In this document: positions 1 through 7,270 of the stretch, in pieces
How positions within the stretch are numbered: position 1 is the first letter of the stretch
Layout: every line of letters starts with the position of its first letter
From: Bacteroidales bacterium
GTDB taxonomy: Bacteria; Bacteroidota; Bacteroidia; Bacteroidales; F082
Length of the DNA stretch: 35,456 nucleotides
Assembly (NCBI GenBank): GCA_017461665.1
Contig: JAFTXI010000045.1
Coordinates: forward strand, 1-35,456
Direction: 5' to 3'
Notes under the pieces: generated by a model
Told to the model about the DNA's origin: nothing
The model's input: only the letters and a program-made list of their open reading frames with translations
Database searches by the model: none
Program-made: the position numbers and the translations under genes

Positions 1-285
1 GTATATCAAATTGGTGAATCCGATGTAGAACGTCGCCCTCAATATCCCGACTCCCCTGAAAAACAGTCCTTTCATGCTTTGCTCCATAAATCCGAACACA
101 TGTTCTATCCTGCAACGTTTCCTTGCCTTGTTCCTGTTACTCTCTCTTTTCGTCCCAGCCTCCGCCTATCAGAGATTTTATCGCCTGGGAATCGTGAACA
201 CTTGCTGATGTTGTACAGCCTTTGAAGAAAAAGAACTTTCAGCATGAAAACAGGGTCGATAGGTTTTCGTCCGGCTTTTCTTCTG
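1..285 (-). pseudogene. Internally deleted IS5-family transposase remnant
   Basis: Read on the minus strand, roughly 285 to 186 encodes an IS5-type N-terminal segment (RKPIDPVFMLKVLFLQRLYN). From 165 down to base 1, in another frame, is the C-terminal segment typical of the family (RCRIEHVFGFMEQSMKGLF, then RGVGILRATFYIGFTNLIY). Codon phase differs between the two parts and a stop (tag at 166-168) precedes the second. IS5-family transposases are usually about 300-450 residues, so most of the middle, including the catalytic DDE region, is gone. The tail runs off the left edge of the window. The element cannot make active transposase. Family assignment is from recognised motifs; the exact IS subgroup is not determined. 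Confidence 0.75.
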
Positions 286-315
286 ATATTTCATATATGT
301 TTCTCAATTTTCTTA

Positions 316-323
316 CAAAGATA
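316..323 (-). promoter_or_regulatory. Putative -7 box of the dead transposase
   Basis: Minus-strand TATCTTTG fits the Bacteroidetes -7 consensus TAnnTTTG and lies about 20-30 bases upstream of the transposase remnant. It is probably the old element promoter. No clear -33 element was identified. Confidence 0.35.
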
Positions 324-396
324 GCAAAATACCATTATAATTAAATGATTGTCAATATTTTAATTTATAGAAGTCCCCATAATTCAAAAAATCCCT

Positions 397-424
397 CGTC
401 TATCGTCTGTTGTCCGTTGTCTTT
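397..424. repeat. Heptamer word array (cgtctat/tgtccgt)
   Basis: Four consecutive, exactly phased 7-nt words: cgtctat, cgtctgt, tgtccgt, tgtcttt. The array ends four bases before the TATATTTG box of the next gene. It is one of nine heptamer arrays in this window, and a related array lies at 32081-32101. Confidence 0.6.
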
Positions 425-427
425 TAG

Positions 428-435
428 TATATTTG
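428..435 (+). promoter_or_regulatory. Putative promoter of the prenyl synthase operon
   Basis: TATATTTG matches the -7 consensus TAnnTTTG, 18 bases before the ATG at 454. Candidate TTG elements at 410-412 and 417-419 lie inside the adjacent heptamer array but are closer than the usual spacing of about 20, so the -33 element is uncertain. Confidence 0.45.
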
Positions 436-453
436 TAGAAAAATAAAATTCTG

Positions 454-1428
454 ATGATAAGTCTCGATGAAATAAAGAAAACGATAGAGCCTGAACTGAG
501 ATATTTCAATGTCTTTCTTGAAGATAGCTTAAAATCTTCGACGCCATTGCTTAATAAGATTTTAAAATATGTCTTGAAACAGAAAGGTAAGCAGATAAGA
601 CCGTTGTTTGTTCTGTTGTCGGCGAAATGTCATGGCGAGATTAACGACGACACTTACAGAGCTGCTGCTTTCATCGAGTTGTTACATACTGCCACCTTGA
701 TTCACGATGATGTTGTCGACGACTCCGACAAACGCCGCGGCAGATTCTCTCTCAACGCCTTATGGAAAAACAAGATCGCAGTGCTTGTCGGCGACTATCT
801 TCTCTCGAGAGGAATGGTACTCGCACTTCAGAATAAATATTATGAGATGTTGAATTTCATCTCCGAGACCGTCAACGCCATGAGTGAGGGTGAGATTTTC
901 CAGATGGAGAAGGCGCGTCGCATGGACATAACAGAAGACGATTATTACGAGATCATCAGGAGAAAGACAGCATCGCTTATCGCTTCATGCTGCGTGGTTG
1001 GTACGTTCTCCGCCGGAGCCGATGCAGAAGCGATTGAGAGAATGCGACGCTTCGGAACATCGGCTGGAATAGCCTTCCAGATAAAAGACGACATCTTCGA
1101 CTATCAACCCAATAACAAGACAGGAAAACCTGCTGGCAACGACATCCAAGAACATAAGATGACGCTTCCTTTGATTCATCTCTTGAAGATAAGCAGCAAT
1201 ACGGAAAGAAGAAAAATCATCAGAAAAATAAAACATCATAGCGACGAAGTCGAGGCTCGTATGGATGTAATTAATAAGGTGCAACAAAACCATTGCTTAG
1301 ATTATGCCGAAGAGAAGATGAACGATTTCGTGCAAGATGCGCTGTCGCAGTTAGATGGGATAAAAGACTCAGAAGCTTTGTCGGCGCTGAAGAATTTAGT
1401 TTACTATTGTATTAGCAGAGAAAAATAG
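454..1428 (+). CDS. Polyprenyl diphosphate synthase (trans, long chain)
   Basis: Condenses isopentenyl diphosphate onto an allylic primer to make the long prenyl tail, in this lineage probably for menaquinone. The 324-residue protein has both aspartate-rich motifs of trans-prenyltransferases: DDVVD at 85-89 (in LIHDDVVDD) and DDIFD at 212-216. The GKQIRP motif near residues 45-50, involved in IPP binding, is also present. Length is typical of octaprenyl/heptaprenyl synthases (IspB-like). Chain length cannot be read from sequence alone. The start at 454 is the first in-frame ATG after a putative promoter and keeps the usual N-terminus. The next gene begins five bases after the stop, so the two are probably co-transcribed. 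Confidence 0.92.
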   Translation: MISLDEIKKTIEPELRYFNVFLEDSLKSSTPLLNKILKYVLKQKGKQIRPLFVLLSAKCHGEINDDTYRAAAFIELLHTATLIHDDVVDDSDKRRGRFSLNALWKNKIAVLVGDYLLSRGMVLALQNKYYEMLNFISETVNAMSEGEIFQMEKARRMDITEDDYYEIIRRKTASLIASCCVVGTFSAGADAEAIERMRRFGTSAGIAFQIKDDIFDYQPNNKTGKPAGNDIQEHKMTLPLIHLLKISSNTERRKIIRKIKHHSDEVEARMDVINKVQQNHCLDYAEEKMNDFVQDALSQLDGIKDSEALSALKNLVYYCISREK

Positions 1429-1433
1429 AATTT

Positions 1434-2093
1434 ATGAAAAGACTTTTATTATTGATAATAGTGGCGTTTTCTTTTGCCACAAGTGTTTACGGACAGAATT
1501 TTTACGGAGGCCTGATTGCTGGAGGCACCATGTCGCAGATTGGAGGCGACGACAGAGGCGGCTATCACAAAGTAGGTATTGTTGGAGGAGCCTTCGCAGG
1601 TTTGAATCTAACAGAATACTTCGACGTGCAGATGGAGTTGAAATATATTCAGAAAGGATCGCTTTCAAACGACATCGAAAATCGTCCTGGATCAGATCCT
1701 TTTCTCATAAAATTAGATTACATCGACTTGCCTATAGTGTTTAGTTACAACCTAAAAAATATAAATATCAACGAGTTTAACTTAAAACCTCTCAACTTAG
1801 AATTTGGTTTAAGCTTCGACTTTTTGGTCAACGCGCGTCAGGAGATGCTCGGTCTTGAAGTCACAGCAAGCGACCCTTGGAGAAAAGTCGTTCTTAACAC
1901 AGTACTCGGTGTAAGGTTTGACATCAACGACGACTTTGCGATTGGTCTGCGTACCATCAACGCGATGACATCGATATGTAAAAGTTCCAAATATCAATAT
2001 AGTAACGGCGTTGTTCGTTACACGCGACGCCTGCTTCCTTACTACGGAATGTTCAACGACGTCGTGCAGTTAGCAGTGTTTTGGAAAATATGA
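1434..2093 (+). CDS. Small outer-membrane beta-barrel protein (PorT-like fold family)
   Basis: The 219-residue protein begins with a Sec signal peptide of about 20 residues ending near VYGQ. It continues with alternating strands typical of the small Bacteroidetes beta-barrel families (OMP_b-brl_2 / PorT-like), including GGLIAGGTMSQIGGDD and the DVQMELKYIQKGS strand common in that group. It ends in a hydrophobic strand with an aromatic residue (VQLAVFWKI). PorT itself is a T9SS component, but most members of this fold family have no known function and nothing here ties this copy to secretion. It follows the prenyl synthase by five bases. A heptamer array and a hairpin repeat start immediately after its stop. 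Confidence 0.72.
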   Translation: MKRLLLLIIVAFSFATSVYGQNFYGGLIAGGTMSQIGGDDRGGYHKVGIVGGAFAGLNLTEYFDVQMELKYIQKGSLSNDIENRPGSDPFLIKLDYIDLPIVFSYNLKNININEFNLKPLNLEFGLSFDFLVNARQEMLGLEVTASDPWRKVVLNTVLGVRFDINDDFAIGLRTINAMTSICKSSKYQYSNGVVRYTRRLLPYYGMFNDVVQLAVFWKI

Positions 2094-2094
2094 T

Positions 2095-2136
2095 CAATTA
2101 ACAATTTACAATTGTAGGGACGTATCGCATACGTCC
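2095..2136. repeat. Heptamer array followed by a GGACGTAT hairpin
   Basis: Three phased heptamers (caattaa, caattta, caattgt) occupy 2095-2115, one base after the preceding stop. They are followed by a perfect inverted repeat, ggacgtat-cgc-atacgtcc, at 2118-2136. A hairpin of the same design, with an 8-bp stem and 3-nt loop and also next to a caattg word, occurs at 19489-19507. The hairpin has no U-run, so it is not a classical terminator. Confidence 0.6.
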
Positions 2137-2353
2137 GATAATTGCGACGTTTATACGACAAAATTATTATTTTTGCATACGCATTTTAACATAAATACAC
2201 TAAGAAACAGAAAAGAAATTTAGACAGACATAGAAATATTTATAGCGATTAGAAGCTATTCTTGAACTCAAATTTCCACATTAGCCTTTGGGCGTCCTAT
2301 CAAGAATAAGTTTCCAGATTGCCGTATATTCTACGGCGTGGATGACTTGTTAG

Positions 2354-2689
2354 ATGGGAGGGCTGAATTGCGAGAGGACCTATGTCTACACCATCTTCAA
2401 AAGAAGAACCATCGACGTGGAACTGCTTGTTAACATTTCCAAAGTATTGAGACATAATTTTTTTGAGGAAATAAGTAGACATTGTTCCTTAAAATCATCT
2501 AGTTATGATTTGCAACTAAATATCACAATAGACAATCTGGATTCCATAAACATGAAAAGAATTGTAGAAGCGATAGAAGCCTTAAAGATAAGGTTAAGGC
2601 TGTTATTATTTTTCTACAGAAATATTGAATTTTACTCACTGAGCGGACTTTGTCAGATAATGGCAAGTGAATACTTTTGCAGAAAATAA
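2354..2689 (+). pseudogene. Fragment of an HTH (XRE-like) regulator
   Basis: Residues about 4-40 (NCERTYVYTIFKRRTIDVEL, then LVNISKVLRHNFFEEIS) resemble the recognition helix and following segment of a common Bacteroidetes XRE-like family, in which a conserved cysteine/arginine/threonine stretch is followed by IDxELLxxISxxLxxNFF. The helices normally preceding this motif are missing: the ORF starts inside the HTH and the upstream sequence offers no intact N-terminus in this frame. The 111-codon ORF is therefore best read as a degraded gene, although expression of the short product is not excluded. The residues after about 65 are not recognised. It lies in a decayed stretch with the broken lipoprotein downstream. 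Confidence 0.5.
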
Positions 2690-2707
2690 TAACAAAAAAA
2701 TAAAATC

Positions 2708-3031
2708 ATGAGAAAAGTATTTACAATTATTATGTTGACATGTACAATTATGATGGTCTCTTGTACAGTTCAGAAACAAGCTGAGAAATATCCTCATGCA
2801 CCAAAGGTTAAAAGTTTTGAATTCAATAGTCATCCAGAAGGTGCTAAAGTTGTTTTTGAAGGATACTCGTTCTTTCAATATACTTGGATTGACATACGAA
2901 AATTCTAGAGACGTACAAATAGAAATAAAATTAACACGTCCAGGTTATATGGATCAAGTAAAAAGATTTAATGTACGACAGCTATAGACCAACAAGAAAT
3001 AAGCAGTTTCTTTGATTTGGTTGAAAATTGA
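2708..3031 (+). pseudogene. Frameshifted PEGA-type lipoprotein
   Basis: The gene opens with a lipoprotein signal (MRKVFTIIMLTCTIMMVSC, lipidation Cys19) and then a PEGA-like segment, FNSHPEGAKVVFEG. The frame is lost between about 2860 and 2885. The expected continuation, LGLTYENSRDVQIEIKLTRP followed by GYMDQVKRFNV, is read in another frame, and a second shift near 2975-2985 restores a tail ending in FFDLVEN and a TGA at 3029-3031. Together the pieces give a coherent lipoprotein of about 106 residues with the PEGA pattern (hPxGAxV ... GxT ... hxLxxxGY). Two shifts in 320 bases suggest genuine decay rather than a single read error. A hairpin terminator candidate follows. Confidence 0.6.
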
Positions 3032-3063
3032 TTGTGTGATTTATAATTTAAATGATTGTTATA

Positions 3064-3094
3064 TGTAGTGCTGCCATATTATGACAGCACTACA
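3064..3094. terminator. Hairpin between convergent units
   Basis: A perfect 10-bp stem, tgtagtgctg / cagcactaca, encloses an 11-nt loop. It lies between the lipoprotein pseudogene (+) and the end of fic (-). The T-runs are short, so it is only a candidate bidirectional terminator. Confidence 0.5.
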
Positions 3095-3096
3095 TT

Positions 3097-3126
3097 TGTT
3101 AATTGTCAATTGTTAACTGTCAATTG
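3097..3126. repeat. Heptamer word array overlapping the end of fic
   Basis: Four exactly phased heptamers (tgttaat, tgtcaat, tgttaac, tgtcaat) plus two bases. The fic stop codon (minus-strand TAA at 3113-3115) and its last codons lie inside the array, so the repeat has replaced or forms the true 3' end of that gene. Confidence 0.65.
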
Positions 3127-4069
3127 CCTCATATCCTCCGTTTTTGGCGACACCTTTGAAAATAATTTGCTTCTTGTCGCTTAACTTCTTTAAATAACGT
3201 TGTGTGGTTCTTAGACTGCGTCCTGTCTTATTCGATAAAGCAGGCGCATTCAATCCTGGGTTGTTGATAATCGTATCATACAACATCTGCTCAAAATCAA
3301 TCTTTTGAGGTTTGGGCTCAGTCTCACGAAATAGTCTTAATATCTCCAACTGCGTCATCATTATTCTGTCGGCAATGAACGATATGAAAACTTCTTCGTT
3401 ATCATGTGCTTTTTCCAAGACTTCTATATATTCTGCGCGCGTGACAGTCGGAATTATCGCTATGTTGTAATCGTTGCGCATCAACGATAAATTCATTAGC
3501 AAACGAGCAACACGACCATTGCCGTCTATGAATGGATGTATGAAAACGAAGCGTTTATGAAACTCTGCTGCTAAAACGATGGGGTGAAGTTTGCTTTCAT
3601 TGTTGTTGTACCATTGTACCAACTGTTTCATACGTTTGCTAATCTCTGCGACAGGTGCAACTGCATATTTGCTTCCACTAACAAAAACCGGTACTTTACG
3701 ATATTTGCCGGCCTTTTCATCATCTATCTTCTGATAAAAAAGTCTATGTATGTTACATATTATCTCTTCTGTGATAGGTTCGTTATGGCTAAGTTCATAC
3801 AAATAATCGTATGCCTTCGCATGCCCTACTGCCTCGTAAATATCGCGCAAAGGTTTGCCTTCTATCGTTAATCCATTCTCGATAACGACCTTCGTTTCAG
3901 ATTCGGTCAGGCTATTTCCTTCGATGGCATTGCTTGAAAATGTCGTTCCAATCTTGTAGTATTCCTTCAGTGAATTTATAGTCTCAGGTGATAATGGACG
4001 ATATGACCACAACTCCTGCTGGAATTTCTCGCATTGAAAGATTTTATCTTGTAAGTCACTCGAAATCAT
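3113..4069 (-). CDS. Fic/DOC family protein, class II, with C-terminal winged helix
   Basis: Predicted AMP-transferring (or related) Fic enzyme. The catalytic motif HPFIDGNGR sits at residues 178-186 and matches HxFx(D/E)GNGR exactly. Upstream, S46-NAI-E50-G51 (in SSNAIEGNS) matches the inhibitory motif (S/T)xxxE(G/N), which in class II enzymes places a glutamate in the ATP pocket to restrain activity. The C-terminal 60 residues, with NAPALSNKTGRSLRTTQRYL, look like a winged helix-turn-helix, as in Fic proteins that may bind their own promoter. Length (318) is typical. The target protein cannot be predicted. The stop codon falls within a heptamer array. Three direct repeats sit over the upstream promoter. 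No antitoxin gene is adjacent, as expected when inhibition is intramolecular. Confidence 0.92.
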   Translation of the reverse strand: MISSDLQDKIFQCEKFQQELWSYRPLSPETINSLKEYYKIGTTFSSNAIEGNSLTESETKVVIENGLTIEGKPLRDIYEAVGHAKAYDYLYELSHNEPITEEIICNIHRLFYQKIDDEKAGKYRKVPVFVSGSKYAVAPVAEISKRMKQLVQWYNNNESKLHPIVLAAEFHKRFVFIHPFIDGNGRVARLLMNLSLMRNDYNIAIIPTVTRAEYIEVLEKAHDNEEVFISFIADRIMMTQLEILRLFRETEPKPQKIDFEQMLYDTIINNPGLNAPALSNKTGRSLRTTQRYLKKLSDKKQIIFKGVAKNGGYEAIDS

Positions 4070-4097
4070 AGTGTAAAATCAAATTTTATCATACGTA

Positions 4098-4105
4098 CAA
4101 AGATA
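4098..4105 (-). promoter_or_regulatory. -7 box of the fic promoter
   Basis: Minus-strand TATCTTTG is a perfect TAnnTTTG -7 element, 29 bases upstream of the fic ATG at 4069. The expected -33 position, about 20 bases further up, coincides with the first of three direct repeats (4128-4140). Confidence 0.6.
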
Positions 4106-4127
4106 GTAATTTTCTTTATACGATTGT

Positions 4128-4184
4128 TTTTACACCGCCACTTTTTTTTATTTTACACCGCCAAATTTTAATTTTACACCGCCA
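4128..4184. promoter_or_regulatory. Three direct repeats (TTTTACACCGCCA), likely operator
   Basis: The 13-mer ttttacaccgcca occurs three times without mismatch, at 4128-4140, 4151-4163 and 4172-4184, with start-to-start spacing of 23 and 21 bases, about two helical turns. The copy nearest fic covers the expected -33 region. All three lie between the divergent fic and trpS promoters. The arrangement fits a cooperative protein-binding site. An obvious candidate binder is the winged helix of Fic itself, but that is inference. A shorter related word, gtgtaaaat, lies at the fic start codon in opposite orientation. Confidence 0.65.
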
Positions 4185-4198
4185 AAACAAAAAACTTT

Positions 4199-4238
4199 TG
4201 TCATTGGTCTTTTGCCTTTAGTCTTTTTATTATCTTTG
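4199..4238 (+). promoter_or_regulatory. trpS promoter next to a heptamer array
   Basis: TATCTTTG at 4231-4238 is a perfect -7 box, 17 bases before the trpS ATG. Just upstream, 4199-4226 consists of four phased heptamers (tgtcatt, ggtcttt, tgccttt, agtcttt). Any -33 element (TTTG at 4211-4214 or TTG at 4205-4207) therefore lies in the array. Confidence 0.55.
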
Positions 4239-4255
4239 CGTATTAATTTATTAAT

Positions 4256-5254
4256 ATGAAAGAAATAGTTTTAAGCGGTATCAGACCAACAGGTAATCTG
4301 CATCTCGGTAATTATTACGGAGCTGTTCAGAATTTCATCAAGTTACAAGATAATTATAATTGTTATTTTTTCATTGCTGACTATCACTCACTTACTACTC
4401 ATCCTCATCCAGATGACTTACATGGCAGAGTGAAGCAGATTTTGGTAGAATATCTTGCAGCCGGTCTCGATCCGGAAAAAGCTACCTTATATGTACAAAG
4501 CGACGTGCCGGAAGTAGTGGAGCTTTATCTCTTCTTAAATATGAATGCCTACATCGGTGAACTTGAACGCGTCACTACATTTAAGGAAAAAGTTCGTAAA
4601 CAACCCGACAACGTCAACGCCGGTCTCCTCACCTACCCAACTTTGATGGCAGCCGACATCCTGATTCATAAGTCGAATTATATCCCTGTAGGAAAAGACC
4701 AAGAACAGAATCTTGAGAAAGCCCGCGACTTCGCAGAACGTTTCAACCGCATCTATGGCGTGGATTATTTCCCTGTTCCTCAAGCATTCAACTTCGGCAA
4801 CGCTCTTGTAAAAGTTCCCGGATTAGATGGCAGCGGCAAGATGGGTAAGTCGGAAGGCGAAGGCAACGCCATCTTCTTGTACGAAGACGACAAGTCTATA
4901 CGTAAGAAAGTGATGCGCGCCGTCACCGACAGCGGTCCAACAGAACCTAACCAGGAAAAACCTGAACCAATACAAAATCTCTTCAACCTCATGAAGATAG
5001 TCTCTAAACCAGAGACAGTTCAATTCTTCGACGATGCTTATAACAACATGAGCATACGCTACGGCGATATGAAGAAACAACTCGCCGAAGACATCATCCA
5101 AGTGGTAACACCTTTCCGCGAACGCATCAACGAGCTCTCAAGCAACGACGAATATATCAAGAAAGTAGCTCGTCTCGGAGCAGAAAAAGCTCATGAAAGC
5201 GCAAGCAAGACAATAAAAGAAGTAAGAGAAATTATAGGTTTTAGAAGTTTTTAA
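4256..5254 (+). CDS. trpS: Tryptophanyl-tRNA synthetase
   Basis: Charges tRNA-Trp with tryptophan in the cytoplasm. This is a class I synthetase of 332 residues, the usual bacterial size. The N-terminal SGIRPTGNLHLGNYYGA contains the HIGH-equivalent HLGN (16-19), and the KMSKS-equivalent reads KMGKS (about 196-200, in DGSGKMGKSEG). ADILIHKSNYIPVGKDQEQN is the conserved segment after the active site. The start at 4256 follows a good -7 box and gives the standard N-terminus. It is the first gene of a tight run trpS-hflX-tatD-ansA. The only larger gap, before hflX, is filled by a heptamer array. Confidence 0.97.
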   Translation: MKEIVLSGIRPTGNLHLGNYYGAVQNFIKLQDNYNCYFFIADYHSLTTHPHPDDLHGRVKQILVEYLAAGLDPEKATLYVQSDVPEVVELYLFLNMNAYIGELERVTTFKEKVRKQPDNVNAGLLTYPTLMAADILIHKSNYIPVGKDQEQNLEKARDFAERFNRIYGVDYFPVPQAFNFGNALVKVPGLDGSGKMGKSEGEGNAIFLYEDDKSIRKKVMRAVTDSGPTEPNQEKPEPIQNLFNLMKIVSKPETVQFFDDAYNNMSIRYGDMKKQLAEDIIQVVTPFRERINELSSNDEYIKKVARLGAEKAHESASKTIKEVREIIGFRSF

Positions 5255-5255
5255 T

Positions 5256-5282
5256 TTGGCTGTTAGCTATTAGCTATTGGCA
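5256..5282. repeat. Heptamer word array (ttagcta)
   Basis: Phased heptamers ttggctg, ttagcta, ttagcta and ttggca(t) fill the 37-base gap between trpS and hflX. The array begins one base after the trpS stop codon. There is no sign of a promoter or terminator here. Confidence 0.6.
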
Positions 5283-5291
5283 TAAAATTTT

Positions 5292-6485
5292 ATGAGCGAA
5301 AAGTTTGTAGTTTACGAAAAGAAAGAAGAAACAGCTGTTTTAGTTGCGGTATCTACTCAGACGCAGAACAGAGAACGTACGGAGGAATATTTAGATGAAC
5401 TCGCTTTTCTTGTCGAGACAGCTGGTGGCGTGCCGGTGGCTCGTTTCATCCAGCCTTTAGACCATCCCAACAGCGTGACTTACTTAGGCTCCGGAAAATT
5501 GGAAGAAGTACGCCAATTTATCAAAGCCGAAAATATCACCATGGCAGTCTTCGACGACGAACTCACACCGACACAACTTCGTAACATAGAAAAAGAATTA
5601 GAATGTAAGATATTGGACCGAACCAACCTTATCTTGGACATCTTCGCTAAAAACGCAAGGACAGCACACGCTAAGACACAGGTGGAACTCGCTCAATATC
5701 AATATATGCTTCCGCGACTTACTGGTATGTGGACGCACTTGGAACGCCAGAAAGGTGGTATCGGTCTCAGAGGTCCCGGCGAAAAAGAAATCGAAACCGA
5801 CCGTCGTATCATACGCGACAAAATAACAAGTCTCAAAGAAAGACTTAAGGAAATTGACATGCAGAAGACTGTCCAACGCAAAAACCGCGGTCAGTTAGTG
5901 AGAGTCGCTCTCGTGGGTTATACCAACGTGGGAAAATCGACGATAATGAATCTGTTAAGTAAATCTGATGTCTTCGCCGAAAATAAATTATTCGCAACAC
6001 TCGAGACAACCGTTCGTAAAGTCGTTGTAGAAAACCTTCCATTCCTTCTCTCCGACACCGTCGGCTTCATCAGAAAACTGCCTCATCAACTCGTCGAGTC
6101 GTTCAAATCGACATTAGATGAAGTAAGAGAATCGGACATATTGCTTCACGTAGTAGATATTTCACATCCCGACTTTGAGTCACAGATTGAAGTAGTAAAC
6201 AAGACTCTCAACGAGATAGGTGCAGGCGACAAGAAAGTCATCATGGTATTTAACAAAATAGACGCATATAGTTATGTCGAGAAAGAGGAAGACGACCTCA
6301 CCCCAATAACAAAGCGTAACTATTCCTTAGAAGATTGGAAAAAGACTTGGATGGCGAAAGGCAATGATTGTATCTTCATCTCGGCTGTGGAAAAAGACAA
6401 CTACCAAGAGTTTAGAGACCTTCTCTATAAAGAGATAAAAGACATGCACGCCATCAGATACCCTTACGATAACTTCCTATATTAA
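5292..6485 (+). CDS. hflX: Ribosome-associated GTPase HflX
   Basis: HflX binds the 50S subunit and splits stalled ribosomes under stress. The 397-residue protein has the HflX N-terminal domain, with the signature GGIGLRGPGEKEIETDRR near 155-172, then a G domain. The P-loop GYTNVGKST is at 209-217, switch II DTVGF at 255-259, NKID near 320 (in VMVFNKIDAY) and SAVEKD near 370. Start 5292 gives the expected N-terminus, and an in-frame ATG preceded by a repeat array is the natural choice. It lies second in the trpS run, four bases before tatD. Confidence 0.95.
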   Translation: MSEKFVVYEKKEETAVLVAVSTQTQNRERTEEYLDELAFLVETAGGVPVARFIQPLDHPNSVTYLGSGKLEEVRQFIKAENITMAVFDDELTPTQLRNIEKELECKILDRTNLILDIFAKNARTAHAKTQVELAQYQYMLPRLTGMWTHLERQKGGIGLRGPGEKEIETDRRIIRDKITSLKERLKEIDMQKTVQRKNRGQLVRVALVGYTNVGKSTIMNLLSKSDVFAENKLFATLETTVRKVVVENLPFLLSDTVGFIRKLPHQLVESFKSTLDEVRESDILLHVVDISHPDFESQIEVVNKTLNEIGAGDKKVIMVFNKIDAYSYVEKEEDDLTPITKRNYSLEDWKKTWMAKGNDCIFISAVEKDNYQEFRDLLYKEIKDMHAIRYPYDNFLY

Positions 6486-6489
6486 TAAT

Positions 6490-7254
6490 ATGTATATCGA
6501 CACGCATTCACATATCTACGACGAGGCTTTCGACACCGACAGAGAGTTGGTGTTTGAAAGAGCGCTTGGTGTCGGTGTCGAGATGGTGCTACTACCTAAC
6601 ACTGACGAAAACACCATCAAACCAATGATGGACTTTTATGAAAGTCATATCGACAACTGCCGCGTCATGATGGGACTTCATCCTGAAGGTGTCAGGGAAG
6701 ACTACAAACGTCATCTCTCGGTGATAGAGAAAGAGATGGGAAAAGATTGTTGGGTAGGCGTCGGTGAAATAGGTCTCGATCTTTATTGGGACAAGACTTT
6801 TGAGAAACAACAAGTTGAAGTTTTGAGAGAACAACTCTCGTGGGCGAAGCATCTTCATCTTCCCGTCGCGCTTCACACACGCGATGCCATCGAACTGATG
6901 TTTAAAATATTGGAACACGAACAAGACGGAAGCCTCTGCGGTGTGTTCCATTGTTTCAACGGAACTGAAGAACAAGCCAAAATCGCCTTAGACTTAGGAT
7001 TCCATCTTGGATTGGGCGGCGTCATCACATACAAAAACTGCGACGTTAAAAATTATTTAGCAAATATTCCTTTAGAAAAAATCGTCCTCGAAACCGACGA
7101 CCCTTATCTTCCACCCGTTCCTTACAGAGGAAAAAGAAACGAGCCTTCTTACATGATAGAAGTAGCGAAGAAAATAGCGGAAGTAAAAAATATCGACATC
7201 AATGAAGTTGCAGAAGCAACGACAAATAACGCAAGAAAATTATTCAATCTTTAA
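6490..7254 (+). CDS. tatD: TatD family metal-dependent hydrolase/DNase
   Basis: TatD enzymes are TIM-barrel, metal-dependent nucleases implicated in DNA repair and quality control. This 254-residue protein has the family landmarks in order: DTHSHIYDEAFD at the N-terminus (metal HxH), GEIGLDLYWD near 95, HTRDA near 130, FHCFNG near 156 and ETDDPYLPP near 205. Length is normal. It begins four bases after the hflX stop and ends 16 bases before ansA, indicating one transcription unit. The real substrate in this organism cannot be inferred. Confidence 0.93.
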   Translation: MYIDTHSHIYDEAFDTDRELVFERALGVGVEMVLLPNTDENTIKPMMDFYESHIDNCRVMMGLHPEGVREDYKRHLSVIEKEMGKDCWVGVGEIGLDLYWDKTFEKQQVEVLREQLSWAKHLHLPVALHTRDAIELMFKILEHEQDGSLCGVFHCFNGTEEQAKIALDLGFHLGLGGVITYKNCDVKNYLANIPLEKIVLETDDPYLPPVPYRGKRNEPSYMIEVAKKIAEVKNIDINEVAEATTNNARKLFNL

Positions 7255-7270
7255 CATAAAACTTTGAGTT

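Noticed and set aside
1434-2093. Calling this gene porT (T9SS core component)
   Set aside because: Only the general beta-barrel family features are visible and there are no other T9SS core genes beside it.
3113-4069. Fic as a classic toxin with a separate antitoxin
   Set aside because: No small antitoxin ORF is adjacent and the inhibitory SNAIEG motif is inside the protein (class II), so a two-gene toxin-antitoxin pair is not supported.
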